Source of the DNA: Aralia elata
Taxonomy: Eukaryota; Streptophyta; Magnoliopsida; Apiales; Araliaceae
DNA: 64,000 bases
Direction of reading: 5' to 3'
Assembly: GCA_034770075.1 (NCBI GenBank)
Contig: CM068385.1
Coordinates: 57,544,746 to 57,608,745 of the forward strand
Shown here: positions 23,341 to 35,612 of the stretch, in pieces
How positions within the stretch are numbered: position 1 is the first letter of the stretch
Layout: the number at the start of each line of letters is the position of its first letter
Notes under the pieces: model-generated
Seen by the model: only the letters and a program-made list of their open reading frames with translations
What the model was told of the DNA's origin: nothing
The model's database searches: none
Made by a program: the position numbers and the translations under genes

Positions 23341-24223
23341 GAAGCTACAGGTAACTTTTAATTATTATTATATCCTTCTATATCTATTCTAGCTTATAAC
23401 AAGATACATCATACAATTTTAATCCTTAAAGGAATGGGCAATCTGGTATTAAGATGGCATTCTCATGGAGAACAAATTTATGATAATAAATTTATGAAGG
23501 ACAAAGGGTAGCCAGTCATTACCGTAAAGTTAATGTGTTTTGTTATTTTTATAATTATTTTGTGGATGTTTTATTTTTGTAAAAACTTTAGAATTATTGT
23601 ATATTAGTGTTAAGAACCCTAATAATAATGTATAAGAGTCCAAATAATAATTTATTTAATGGACTAAGGAGAATAAATAATTTAAACAAGCCCATTAGTT
23701 TAATCAAGCATTGGACTTGTAGATAATTTAATTAAGGGTAACTAAATTATTAGCTAGCCCAATATTAAATTATCAAGTATGATAGTATCCCAAATAAATA
23801 AATTAAGGGAGCCCAAGTTTATTTTAATTAGTAGGCCGAACTAATTAAATTGCAAGCCCAAGCAAATTAATTTGGAAGCCCAAGATAATTAAATGAGAGC
23901 CCAATCTTTAACCCAATTAAGGAAGGGCATTAAGGTCATTTGTGGAGCTTAATAATGCAAGTATAATGAATCACAAATTGGACAAGAATGGGGGGAGGTA
24001 CACGGATGGAGAAAGGAGGAAGTAATTGACATGTGAAGTAATCATTCCAAGCTCCTCATTTGTCAAAAGTTACTTACACACAAGGCTAGGTGTCTCCGTG
24101 TTATTTGGCCACCTTATTATTGGAAAGATATGAAAAGATTTGCAAGCTAAGAGAGAGAAGATGGAAGATATGTTGGGAAATATGTATGTATATACATAAT
24201 CTATATGTATATATTTTAAGAAC

Positions 24224-24230
24224 TATAAAT
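24224..24230 (+). promoter_or_regulatory. TATA box of the Tekay-like solo LTR
   Basis: TATAAAT in an AT-rich setting, followed within 20-30 bases by a pyrimidine-rich stretch and then an A/G-rich leader, as expected for an LTR promoter. The hairpin array starts about 1.2 kb downstream, so it would lie in the transcript. Confidence 0.45.
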
Positions 24231-25469
24231 ACATTTCTATTTAGTTTACATAAAAACTTTTCTTCATTTTCTCCACAAAAACAAAACAAGAAGAAATATT
24301 AGAGAGAAAAGATCCAAGGGAGTTGTCGTGACCTTAAGAAGGGAGAAGAGAGAGTTTTGTTAAAGTTTTCAAAACTCCATAGCCATCTTGGAAGAAGAAG
24401 GAGAAGAAAATAAAGCAAATGTATAATTTTTTTTACCTTAATATAGTTTATTTTATTTTATTTTGGTGTAATTTGGTTGAGATAAAATTTATGATCTTGG
24501 ACTTAAAAACTCTTGAGATATATGTTAATAATTGTATTATGCATAGATCTTACCTATTTGGGGGTTTAAGAGTTTAGAACAAGAAAAGACCTAAAACTAG
24601 TTTCTAAAAAGTTAGAAAACCCTAACTTTCTAGCACTTTGTAAGTGATAACTTGAGATCTATAAACTCTTTTTACGATCCGTCAAAGAGTAGTACTAGAT
24701 ATGTAAGTTAAGTGTTAAATCCACTTTGTAGAAGTTAAAAATAATGTGTACAAAATTCGTAGGGACTGTTTTTACCAAAACAGTCCAGGTGGTTCAAAGG
24801 GAAAAAAGGGCTGCTACAGGGCAGTCCCATCCAGGGGCATTTTCATCTAATTTTTATGATCTAAAAATTCCAAAAACATTTGAAGTGATAATATGATAAG
24901 TTATATGAGCCGTGTAAAAATTTGAGAATTTTTGGCCTTATAGAATGAAAGTTATGGATTTTATGGCGAAGGACCTCAAGTCGGCAAACGGAACAAAACC
25001 CGCTGACCACTGTACTCCATGCACTATTTTGACCACTTAACAAGTGCAATAAATTCAGGACTTTTTACCACTGAAAATATAGGGAGTTATGTAGCTCCTG
25101 GCCAAAAATCGCCGCATTCCGACTTGTAACAAAGAATCTACGGCTAAAATAAAAACGTAGAGTTTTTCGACGAAAATGGCTAAAATTGAAGTTCTATAAC
25201 TCTGATGGCCACGAAATTTTAACTGGGAGTACTTGTTAATATGTACAAGATGTTATCAAAAAATTGGTATCATCGGAGTTGTGCAAGATAGTGATCATTT
25301 TTCTTAGTTTTGAAAGTTAAAACGGACGTTTCAAAAATATTAAACGAAATTGAAAACTTTCATAAGGAAAGTATTTTTGTGTATGGAATATATGTACATA
25401 TGTGTGGCAAGATTTGAAGAAAATAAAAATCGATTATTAAAAGAGGTTAAGTCATTTTGAGAATGCAGC

Positions 25470-25960
25470 TTCCAATTTGGTTTGCTGTATTCATATTTGG
25501 GTTAATGTTTTAGCATTCGGTTTGCTGTATTAGCATTCGATTTGCTGTATTGTATTATTTGGTTTGATGAATTAGAAATTTGATATGTTAAAAAGGGATT
25601 ATAGTTTGAATCTATCTTGCTGGATTGTGGTATTCGGCTTGCTGAATTAAGGAATTCAGCTTGCTGAATTGGTAAATATAGTTTGTTGAATTAAGGAATT
25701 CGGCTTGCTGAATTGGTTAATATGGTTTGCTGAATTAATGAATATGGTTTGCTGAATTAGTAAATCTAGCTTACTGAATTGTAGGTTAGTTTGAATCCAA
25801 TGTGCTGGATTAGAAAACAGTTTGTTGAATTAATGAATCCAGGTTGCTGGATTGTAGGATAGTTTGAATCCAGGGTGCTGGATTGTATGCTAGTTTGAAT
25901 CCAGGTTACTGGATTAGTATGTGTAGATAATCCAACTTACTGGTCTAGGTATTCAGGCTT
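25470..25960 (+). repeat. Array of about 17 short hairpins in the solo LTR
   Basis: Diverged copies of an 18-base hairpin are spaced about 25-35 bases apart. The clearest are 25653-25670 (arms AATTCAGC/GCTGAATT, loop TT) and 25836-25853 (arms AATCCAG/CTGGATT). The two types differ by T-to-C on one arm and A-to-G on the other, so pairing is kept. Other copies have one mismatch. No protein is encoded. Confidence 0.8.
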
Positions 25961-27197
25961 AATGGATTATAAAGAAAAACTTATAAAATGAATAACTTAG
26001 TGTTAAGTCATAAGGTTTACGATAAAGTAGTAGTACAGTCGTGTTCTTTAATAGTTGATGTATAGTAGCTGGGCTAAACAATTCTTTCAAGGAGCGGAGG
26101 TATATACGAACTAGCAACCGATCTAACTCACTGTGAAAACAGTGTGGACGAGACGGAAACTAGTTTGTTGGTTGTTTGTGGGAAACCGCTCAGCATACTA
26201 TATTGAACACTGTTAAAGATTCGATGTGTGCTAGCTTTAGAATTATAAATGCGTATGGTGCTAAGGTGTTATCTAATATTTAGTTATGTGGTTAAATGTT
26301 AGATAATTTATTGATAAAGAAGTTATATTATGAAGTGATATATGCGATGCTAATTGAAAGATCAATCTTATAACTGATAGGTCTTTCATAAGAGATTAAG
26401 TTAAATTGCGTAGCAGTAATCGATGGTACATGCAAGTTCCATCTTACTCAACTTTTATATTGAGCAAGTTTCTTATCCTTGTGCAAGTATCTTAAATTCA
26501 TTTTCATATCGAAATGCAAGTTCCTTAACTCAAACTCGAGTTATTATGTTTCAAGCATGCTAGTGGATTAATTATTGACAGTTATTCCACATCTATGTTT
26601 ATTGATTCGCACTTAGTGCATGTTGTATATGTTCATCAGGTATGAAAGGCTGATCACCTTCATTACCTTAAGCTTTAATTAAATTGGTTCATGGTCATTA
26701 TTGACACCCTGCGTTATTGAATTCAGTTATTCAATCATTGAAATTTTGATTTATGCTCTTTCACAATTATTATATTGTTGAAAAACTCTTAAACTTACTC
26801 ATTCTTTCAATCATGATATATCCTTATTATATTTAAACTTGCTAAGCAAAGTACTTGCTCACCCTTGCTATATCATGATAACAAATTTCAGATTTAAGGC
26901 GAATGTTCGAGGAAAGACAAAGACAGAAGCAAAGGACAAGATTATATTGTTATGCATGATAACTAAATAAGTTATTTAATGTAAGTTAATTGTGTAAACC
27001 TTTTGTGAATCTAAAGGTAAATATGTATTAAAATAAAGGTTATAGACCTTGGGATATGTAGCAGAGATTATTGTATAAATAATTTATGTTTATATCTTCC
27101 GCAATAGTTGTAAATATGATGTATCGTGACGCACCAGGTCCGAGGTTCAAGGGACCCGGGTTTGGGGGCGCTCATAGAAAGATTTTTCAGAAGCATC

Positions 27198-27204
27198 TAT
27201 ATAA
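27198..27204 (+). promoter_or_regulatory. TATA box of the SIRE-like Copia LTR
   Basis: TATATAA followed by GGCAGACGAATTG, just right of the point where the Copia LTR resumes after the inserted solo LTR. The insertion therefore separates the core promoter from its U3, including the 21-base minisatellite. Confidence 0.6.
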
Positions 27205-27879
27205 GGCAGACGAATTGAAGTTTCAGATTAAGCAAGTACAACGAAAAAAAGATAATATATGAAAAATCATCATTCTACAATCTGAAGGGAAACATCTTGC
27301 TTCGCTACTGAGTTTATCAAACCATATGCTTCAAGCAACTCAGTAGCAACAAAACATTCACTCTCTATCAAGTGAAAGGGTCAACAGGTGACCAACCTAA
27401 GTCAAGTCTGTTGGACTTGCTGAGTACCAAAGGGTATAAGAGACTCTAAGGCTGCTGGTCTTAGTTTATAGAGTTCCAAGGCTGCTGGCTTTGAAGAGTA
27501 TGTTGTGTACTAGAGTTCCAAGACTGCCTTGAGGGAATCTTTGTGATTCAGTTGTAACGATATCCTTAGTGGATTTGCTACTCGAGGAATAGAACAATGG
27601 AGTAGGAGTCTTGTGTGCTCCGAACCACTTAAAGCCTTGTCTCTATCTCTTTACACTTCTTAACTGCCATAACTGCTATAACTGTATTATCACTACTTTA
27701 GTATATCCTCTACTACCGTTCTATTTCTACAAGGGGTTTTTATAAATCATATTCTGCTGTGCTTAGTTATCAACTAAACTTTAAAGTCATTCTTTTGAAA
27801 GCAAAAAGAAGGAAAACTTTTAAAAGAATCTATTCAACCCCCCTTCTAGATATCTTTTGTGCATCTAGAAACTAACAAT

Positions 27880-27891
27880 TGGTATCAGAGC
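27880..27891 (+). other. Primer binding site of the SIRE-like Copia element
   Basis: TGGTATCAGAGC, complementary to initiator tRNA-Met, starts two bases after the LTR end CTAACA. This confirms the LTR boundary at 27877. Confidence 0.9.
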
Positions 27892-27931
27892 AGGTTCTCT
27901 TATCTAAAGCTTAACCCGCTTGAGTAGATCA

Positions 27932-30900
27932 ATGGCACAAACCAGAAATGGATCTGAGCAGGGTGGAGGAAACAAACCACCCATGTGCAACAAAGACAAA
28001 TTTGCTAACTGGAAAGTTCGCATACAGGCATACATGGATGCCACTGACGAGGATCTATTTGATGCTATCATCAGTGGGCCTTATGTACCAACCAAGCTGA
28101 CGCCAACTGCTGAAGATCCAAATAAAGTCTCAATCAAACTAAAGAAAGATTGGACTGATGCAGAGAAAAAATAATTCAGTTAGACAACAGAGCCAAAAAC
28201 ATTTTGTTCATGGCTCTAGAAGATGAGTTATTTGAAAATGTGGTCAACTGTACAACAACTAAGGAAGTATGGGATGCACTGCTGATCATGAATGAAGGAA
28301 CGAAAGAAGTCAGAGAAAACAAGCAGTCCTTGCTCACTCAACAGTATGAAATGTTCATTCACATCTTCGGGGAAAACATCATTTCCACATATGAAAGATT
28401 CAACGTACTACTCAACTCTCTTCGAGCATATGGTAAGACCTATCCAAATAAAGATCTCATCATCAAGTTCATGAGAGCACTGCCAAGCAAATGGGATGCC
28501 AAAACCACTGCCATTAGAGAGTCAAAGAATCTTCATGAAATGACTGTTCAGATGCTATATGGCAATCTTCTTACTTATGAACTGGAGTTGACCCAACGAG
28601 CAGAAACTCTGTCAGAAGGAAAGAAGAAAGAAAGAGGAATTGCTCTAAAGGCATCTACTTCAAAGACAGCTGACTAAGATGATGATGAAGATGATGAACT
28701 CAATGATGAATGAGTTGTTATGCTGGTCAGACACTTCAAAAGATTTATAAGTAGAAACAGTAGACAAAGGAAGTTCAGCAACAGCTCTAAAGAACAAGTT
28801 AATGACTTGTGCTACAATTGCAAACAACCAGGTTATTTCATTGCAAACTGTCCCAAGCCTCCAAGAAATGATTCAAAGAAGGACAAGAAAAGGTCAGAAT
28901 TCAAAAGCCACTACAAGGCCAAGAAGAAGGAAAGAGGTTTCGTCGCCGAAAGTTCATGGAGTGATTCAGACGACTCAAGTCCTAAATCAGGTGAAGATGA
29001 AGAACCTCAAAAAGCCAATCTATGCTTAATGGCCAAAGAAGGAAAAAGCAAGAAAGAATTCAATGTGGATGAGGTGTTTGACTTTTATTCTTCTGATTTA
29101 ACTATTAATGATCTTAGAGAAGGAATGCATGACTCTATGATAGAACTGCATAAATATATAAAACTGTTTAGAATTCTATCAAAGGATCATTCTCTTCTTC
29201 AAGAGGAAAAAGAGAAAGCAGTCGTAGAGTTGGAAATTGCTCTACGAACTACTAACTCTTGTACCAGTCTTGAGGCTGAGAATGCTAACTTAAGACAAAT
29301 AAATGAGCTTAGCACTCAAAAGGAGTTAATTCTCGTTTCCAAAATTCAGGAACTAGAAAAGACTATTTCCTTATGGAATAAGTCATCCCTGTCTATGGAT
29401 ACCATGATCTCTAGCTAAAGATCAGTGGCTAACAGATCAGGACTAGGTTTCTGCAATCCTCCTTCAGAAACCTCAGTGGTCAAACCTGTGGAAACAAATG
29501 ATAATAATTCTCCTAAATTTAATAAGAGAATTGTGTTTGTTAAATCCTCACAGACAGTTAATCCAAACTCTACAAATCTAGTTGTTGGATCCCACATAAA
29601 TCTAGGATTTAAGAAATCAAAGAGTAAGTCAACGACTGCATTCAAGCCTCGAAGGATCGTAGAGTATGGCAAAACTCACTCTACGAACCAACCTGGCAGG
29701 AAACGTAGAGTTAACTTCCACTTGACGAAAACTTTGAATCATGGAGTTGTGGGAAGACAGAAGGAGTTTAAGCCAAAAGGAGAAGATGTGAGCCACTACT
29801 ACTCACGTATGTTTAACACTAGAAGGAATCCATACTCACACACAAACATATATTATATTCAATGTTTCACTTGTCATAAACATGGTCATAAAGTTACAAA
29901 ATGTTATTTCAATTATTTCTATCCTGTACTGCACAGACCCAAAATTAAACAGATTTGGGTTCCCAAGGTTACTAATGAATATGGACCCAAACAATACTGG
30001 GTACCAAAATGAAAGTTGATCCTTTCTGCAGGTACAAAGCTCTACTGAGTTAACATGGTACCTTGACAGTGGATGCTCAAGACATATGACAGGCAACAAG
30101 GCTCTCCTATCAAACTTTGAAGAAAAAGATGGTCCTGTAGTCATCTTTGGTGATAACAATTCTAGAAAGACAAGAGGATATGGTTCTGCTAGAAATGGTG
30201 CAGTGTCTTTCAGTAAAGTGGCATACGTTGAAGGACTAAGGCACAATCTTCTCAGCATCAGCCAATTGTATGACAAAAATCATCAAGTCACCTTTCTCAA
30301 CAATCAGTGTCAAGTCAGGGACATGAAGACCAACTCATTGAAGCTGATGGGAACTAGAGAAGGAAATGTCTATACTGTCAACCTTGTTGAGTTAAGACCT
30401 GATGAAGCAGTATGTTTTCTTGCCAAAGCTTCTGAAGATCAGTGTTGGCTATGGCATAGGAGGCTGTCTCATTTAAACTTCAAAAGCATGTCAAGACTTG
30501 CCTCCAATCAACTAATAGCAGGACTGCCAAAGCTCAACTTCATCAAAGAGAAACCTTGCAAAGCATGTCAGTTTGGAAAGCAAACAAAGAGCTCATTCAA
30601 AAGTAAAGCAATCAACACAAATGATAAGCCCCTTATGTTACTCCATATGGATCTCTTTGGGCCTATCCCAACTGCAAGCCTTGGAGGAAAGAAATATTCT
30701 CTGGTGGTAGTGGATGACTATACCAGATTCACATAGTTATTCTTTTTGAGCTCTAAAGATGAAACCAACTCTCACCTTATCAAGCTGTTCAAACTTGTCA
30801 TGAATGAGAAAGAGGAGAAGATCAAGGCTATCAGGAGTGATCATGGAAGAGAATTAGATTTCACTGAGGTAGAACTTTACTATGAAGAAAATGGCATCAA

Positions 30901-31177
30901 TCACAACTTCTCAGCCCCAAGAACTCCACAACAAAATGGAGTAGTTGAAAGGAAGAATAGGACATTGATTGAAGCAGGGAGAACACTACTGGCAGCTGCT
31001 AAACTCCCTGAGTATTTTTGGGTAGAAGCTGTCAGCACTGCATGCTACACTCAGAACAGGTCTCTCATTCACTCCCTCCTCAAGAAGCCTCCCTACAAAT
31101 TATGGAAAGGAAGGAAGCCAAACATCAATTACTTTCGTGCCTTTGGTTGTCTATGCTACATCCTCAATAATGGCAAG
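27932..31177 (+). pseudogene. Gag, protease and integrase of the SIRE-like Copia element
   Basis: Start chosen at ATG 27932 (MAQTRNGSEQGGG). Gag contains FANWKVRIQAYM and WDALLIMNEGTKEV. There is a zinc knuckle (CYNCKQPGYFIANC) whose histidine has become tyrosine, and a second CCHC (CFTCHKHGHKVTKC). The protease has WYLDSGCSRHMTG, the pre-integrase domain WLWHRRLSHLNF with CKACQFGK, and the integrase has HMDLFGP, IRSDHGREL and QQNGVVERKNRTL. Lesions are a one-base loss near 28171, stops at 28675, 28711 and 29416, a frameshift near 30010-30030, and TAG at 30734-30736. The frame stops at GKKY (31177), where the solo LTR sits, and resumes at 44324. Two CGTAGAG/CTCTACG inverted pairs lie inside gag. 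Confidence 0.9.
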
Positions 31178-31752
31178 AAGTATGTGACGCCTCCAAATTC
31201 TCTACACTCCCTGTAGCAGATTTGGTGCTCACGTGAAACTATACAACTATAAATATTCAATAATATATGACTTCTATCTATCCAAGGTTCACAGTATCCC
31301 ATAACAAATACTAGTTCTTGCCAGAATGTTAACTGTGTTTGGATACCCTCACTTGGATGTATAGATTCATATCTCATGAATACCTCTTTCATATTGATAT
31401 TCCCTATCTATCTGACATTCATAGTATTAACGATAAGATTGTCCATAGAACTGAGGGGCGCACTCCGGTAAAGGTGGCACCTTACCGGTGCTCATTAAGT
31501 GTAACCTCAGAGCTTATAGGACTTTCAATATCATTCAAATACTCTCATTCAGATGTATAGTTCATATAGATACTGTATTTACTTAGTACAACTATACTAA
31601 ACAATTTAAAGATCAGAGTATAACGCATTCGATATAATAAAAGATGATAATATATATTTCATATCATTAAGTTCGGTTACATCGTTCTCAATACTAAGTT
31701 ATTACAACAAAGCCTATAAAAGACTTTGAATTATTCAAAACAGTAATTAAAA

Positions 31753-31811
31753 CTAATTAACATGGCCTTTTCCTTTGTCTGTCCCAGAAGTACCGGGATT
31801 ATCATTTAAAA
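31753..31811 (-). other. Acceptor-preceded short coding block in the solo LTR
   Basis: On the minus strand CTTCTTTTGCAG is followed by 59 bases that encode, after two bases, LNDNPGTSGTDKGKGHVN and a stop. This is the same length and phase as the block at 11960-12018, although the two LTRs have diverged clearly elsewhere. Confidence 0.5.
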
Positions 31812-33536
31812 CTGCAAAAGAAGATATATGCAAGAATGAGGTACAAATGCTCAGCAAGTTCATTTAAAAACGTAAACACAATGTGTTTGATTTGAAAGAT
31901 GTCAACGATGTATAATTGAGGGTTCAGTACATGAACCATGTGTTTCAATCAGTTCTATCAGTCTTCAATGACTTAGAAAAGCTTGATTTCGGATATCTGG
32001 TAGGGGATCAGCCAAACCAATACCCTAGGAGTATGCATATCATCCTACGATTTTATGTCAATATATAATCGATGATTTTACAACCTTACATCAAGGTGTT
32101 TCATTTCTCAGTATAAGATGTCTTACCAAAACAATTTGGTTTCGCACAACAATTTAAGTTTCATCAAACAATATATGAATAATGATTCATTTCTTAAGTT
32201 ATGCTGAACAAGAAGCAATAACTTTGTAACAATTGATAGCAAGATGTATAATACTTGCTTAAATATAACAAGGTTAGAAGACTTGCATAAAGGTAACAAA
32301 GTTTGGAGACTTGCCTTAGCGTAGTACGTTAAGTTCACGCTGTTTATCAACGTTGGGTAGTCTATTTATGTCTATTCATATCAATAATAAACATTAAAAT
32401 CTATAGTAATACTTATCTAATTAATTTAGACAAGTTTCACGAAGGTTCGACGTCGATTCGGTATCTCGGTCGCGTCTTTAAAGAGCTAAACACATAGGTT
32501 GTTCAATAAAACTTCATTTGGAAGCTTAATTATTAGTTTAAATAATTTATTTATTATTTATAACACTTTTAGAAGCTTAATATTATTTTTAAATAATTTT
32601 TATAAGCTTAGAAATATTTTTAAATAATTTTGAAAGCTTAGGAATATTTTTAAATGATTTAATTATCATTTAGAATATTTTTAAAACACTAATATGTTAT
32701 TTAAATGATTTATTTATCATTTAAAATAATTTTAGATATTTAAAATATTATTTAAAAAATTTATTTATCATTTATAATATTTTTAGAAAGATAGAATATT
32801 ATTTAAATGATTTATTTTATCATTAATAATATTTTTAGAATTTATTTTATCATTTTAAATGATGTAATTTATTATTTATAATAATTTTTAAAACTTAGTT
32901 TAATATTTAAATGATTTAATTATCATTTATAATATTTTTAAATACTTAGTATATTATTTAAAATTAATTGATTTATTATTTTATAATAGTTTTGGAAAGT
33001 TAATAATATTTTTAAATGATTTAATTATCATTTAAACTAATTTAAATACATTAATATTATTTTTAAATTATTTATTGAATATATTTATTAAATAATTTAA
33101 TATTTAATTAAATTAAATAATTATTAAAAATTTTATCAAAATATTAAAAATTATTAAATATAATTAAAAATGAATTTTTATTATTTAATTATTAATTATT
33201 ATGAATTATTTAATATTTATTTATAATTTATTGAATTATTTTTATTAATTTTTATTTAAAACCGTCGCAAAAGGGCTTTAGCGACGGACTGCTTAGGTTT
33301 TTAGTTTTTTGGGAATGAGGATGAAGACTGTCGCTAATGGTGTTCTTCATGAAGAATAGTTGGTCATGGTCCAATTGGGACTTTTGAACTCAAATTAAAT
33401 CCAGCTGGTTAATGTTTTGGTTTAGATTCTTGTTGCTTGTTGTAGCCAACATAGTAGTGTATAACGAGATGTTTGATTTGAGATCAAATAACATCATAGG
33501 TGCAAGATTTGATCAGGTCAAACTAGCCTGTTCATG

Positions 33537-35370
33537 TGAAAGTAGTATGCACACAAGCCAATCATATTTGATATGATGTAACATATACTTTGTAATCTTA
33601 TTCGTTTGTAAAAGGCATTTTACATTATCTACATAGTGTTGTTATATTAAATGTGATAAACCCATAGTTTTGAGCAATGCTTTTAGAATCATGATGGTGA
33701 TCATGCTAATGAGATCTAAATTCTAGATAGCTCAAAAACTAAAATCGTTCCTAATCGATGGATTACTAAAAAGGGGATTAGTGAATCCGGATAGATTAGT
33801 ACATACGTTGCTTGCTCTTATGAAGAGGATGATTGATCTCATAATCATTTGTGTGGAGACACTAAAACAAGTATGTAGGTGCTTATTAGAGAATAAGTTC
33901 ACTGAACGTGGCTCGCTAAGGAATACCTAATGGAGTTTTACTCGCCTGTCAATAGTAATTCCTCTAGTGATAGTAGTACAAGTGATCCTTTGACTTGAGA
34001 TCATCATAGTATCTTGTGTATGATGAGTTATACTTTGACATGTTCCTTAAGACCTTTAGGGTATATCAGAGGGTATGATTGGGTATAATAAGTTGTACAT
34101 GGAGATAGGTGAATGATCAACAAAGAATCTACCACTTCTAGTAAAAGGAGAGAATGTCCTATGTGATTCGATAAATGACGACTCAGAAGTCTTTGGCCAA
34201 AGCAGAATGAAATTAGAAAGGAGTTTCTAATTTGCATTATCAGAGTTGTGCATTTGAGAATTGAAATACATATAATTAAATAAAATAAGACTTGACAGTA
34301 ATTCCATGACTTATATTTAATTGGGACATTGTATGGTAGAAGGATTGAATTGTACGGTAACTATTCACTGAAAGGTTCTTTTGTGATTAATGTTGAAATC
34401 TATATTATCTGGAAAGTCGTTGATCGCTAAAGGGGCTTACCCTTATTGTAGAATAAATATTATTTATTTAAATGAATTAAATAGTTTAATTTATTTATTT
34501 AAATAAGATTAGAATTGTTCTAATTGATTTATTCACAACCGGTTTAATATGGAGAACCTAAAGGGTCACACCGCAAAAGGAAAATATTTATTTAAGAAGT
34601 AAATGGCATAATTGTAATAATAAGTTAAGTGTATTTAATTTAATCTATGGAGATAGAATAAATTAAATAACTTAATATTTATTATTTAATATTTTGGAAA
34701 TATTAAATATAAATTAATAAGAGGAGTCTTATTATTATTATTACTATTACTATTATTTAATTCCTAATAGGGATTGGGAATTAATTAATAGAAGTATTCT
34801 CTCATGAATTCCTAATTGGATTAGGAGTTCAATTAATTAAAGGAGTTTAATTAAAATAAAAACCCTAATCCTAAATAGTTTAGGAGGGTTCCCTATATCT
34901 ATAAATAAGAGGAGTCTTATTATGGTTTAGGGTTAGACAGTCAGATAATTAGATTGTTAGACAATTTACACACTCTTCCATGAGAATTGGAGAGAGAGAG
35001 AGTACTTGCAATTTCTATAGAGATAGAAACTAGGGTTTTGCGAACACCCATCTTCTTGAACAACTATTATTCCTTGGTGGATCACCTCTAGAGGCCAAAC
35101 ACTTGGGTGGCTAACGTTGATCAAAGGAAGGAATTTAATCGGTGAAATTCAACGAGAACGCGAAGGAATTGGAGGTGAACTTGTACCCGAGGAAGCACGG
35201 TTCTACGAGGGTATAATTTCTTAATCTCTATCTTTTTCGTTTAATTGATAATTGAGCACATGGATGATCATGGTGATGGTTTGTATGAAAAATTTTAAAA
35301 TCCGTTTTATCGCGCTTCCGCACTATTTATGTAATTTGATTGCATATTCGCGCTATGTACAAACCTTACA
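33537..35370 (+). repeat. 5' LTR of the nested Copia element
   Basis: It begins TGAAAGTAGTATGC and ends CAAACCTTACA. Its first 900 bases differ from the 3' LTR mainly by missing single bases (about 14), while the second half is almost identical. No reading frame of interest. Confidence 0.92.
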
Positions 35371-35371
35371 G

Positions 35372-35384
35372 TGGTATCAGAGCC
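35372..35384 (+). other. Primer binding site of the nested Copia element
   Basis: TGGTATCAGAGCC, complementary to initiator tRNA-Met, begins one base after the 5' LTR. Confidence 0.9.
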
Positions 35385-35477
35385 TAACCTTGTGCTAATT
35401 ATCGATTATGATGATTCCATGTATGTTTGATATGCGATTGGATCGAAATTTTTGGCAGAATAAATTTTTCTGAATCA

Positions 35478-35612
35478 GCGTCGCTGCGCAGCTGCGCCGG
35501 CTCCAGTTCATTCTGGAGCGCAGCTGCGCCCAAACCCAGAATCAGTTTTTTCTGGGGTTCAGCGTAGCTGCGCCGTGTCCCAGTTCATTCTAGGCGCAGC
35601 TGCGCCGGTTAG
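35478..35612 (+). repeat. GC-rich palindrome cluster in the leader of the nested Copia element
   Basis: About 100 bases after the primer binding site are three perfect palindromes: GCGCAGCTGCGC at 35486-35497 and 35518-35529, and GGCGCAGCTGCGCC at 35593-35606. There is also one imperfect copy near 35561-35574 and an inverted repeat CTCCAG/CTGGAG (35501-35518). The segment is GC-rich in a very AT-rich element and looks like a partial tandem duplication. Its leader position resembles that of retroviral RNA dimerisation palindromes; that role is inference. Confidence 0.8.

Larger units (their letters stand above)
21721..23619. mobile_element. Pack-MULE-like element carrying a host gene fragment
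   Basis: The 1899-base element has imperfect inverted ends starting GGGTT on both sides. They share the internal block TTACAAAAAT, about three bases, CATCCA/CATCCAC and AAAATAATTA. It is flanked by a perfect 9-base TSD TAATAATAA (21712-21720 and 23620-23628). Inside are a fragment of the nuclear gene for mitochondrial ATP synthase subunit O (minus strand), a GGTTACC minisatellite, and a GC-richer stretch. No transposase is seen. The TSD is low-complexity, so the boundaries are good but not beyond doubt. Confidence 0.78.
17662..27176 (+). repeat. Tekay-like solo LTR inside the Copia LTR, itself interrupted
   Basis: It runs from TGTGACAACCCG to GGGTTTGGGGGCGCTCATA, where the final CA seen in related LTRs has become TA. 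The 5-base TSD GAAAG flanks it (17657-17661 and 27177-27181), and no internal retrotransposon region remains, so this is a solo LTR left by recombination. Removing three later insertions leaves about 4.27 kb, like the 4.0-kb LTR of element 2. It has a TATAAAT at 24224-24230, a hairpin array at about 25470-25960, the GGCTGATCACC block (26648-26658), and a degraded acceptor-plus-lysine-rich block near 26892-26960. Confidence 0.88.
16573..27877 (+). repeat. 5' LTR of the SIRE-like Copia element, split by insertions
   Basis: It begins TGTTAG and ends CTAACA at 27877, a perfect 6-base inverted terminal repeat, and the primer binding site follows at once. Removing the inserted LTR and its duplicated GAAAG (17662-27181) leaves about 1785 bases. 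A 21-base minisatellite lies in its upstream part and a TATATAA box at 27198-27204. CGTAGAG motifs are scattered through the LTR and recur in the coding region. Confidence 0.85.

Noticed and set aside
23605..23625. TGTTAAGAACCC as an LTR start
   Set aside because: It looked like the start of a Gypsy LTR ending at 27176, but the 9-base TSD and GGGTT inverted end show it is the right end of the Pack-MULE.
25470..25960. CRISPR-like array
   Set aside because: Regularly spaced short repeats in a plant LTR; unit lengths vary, spacers are not unique sequence, and there are no cas genes.
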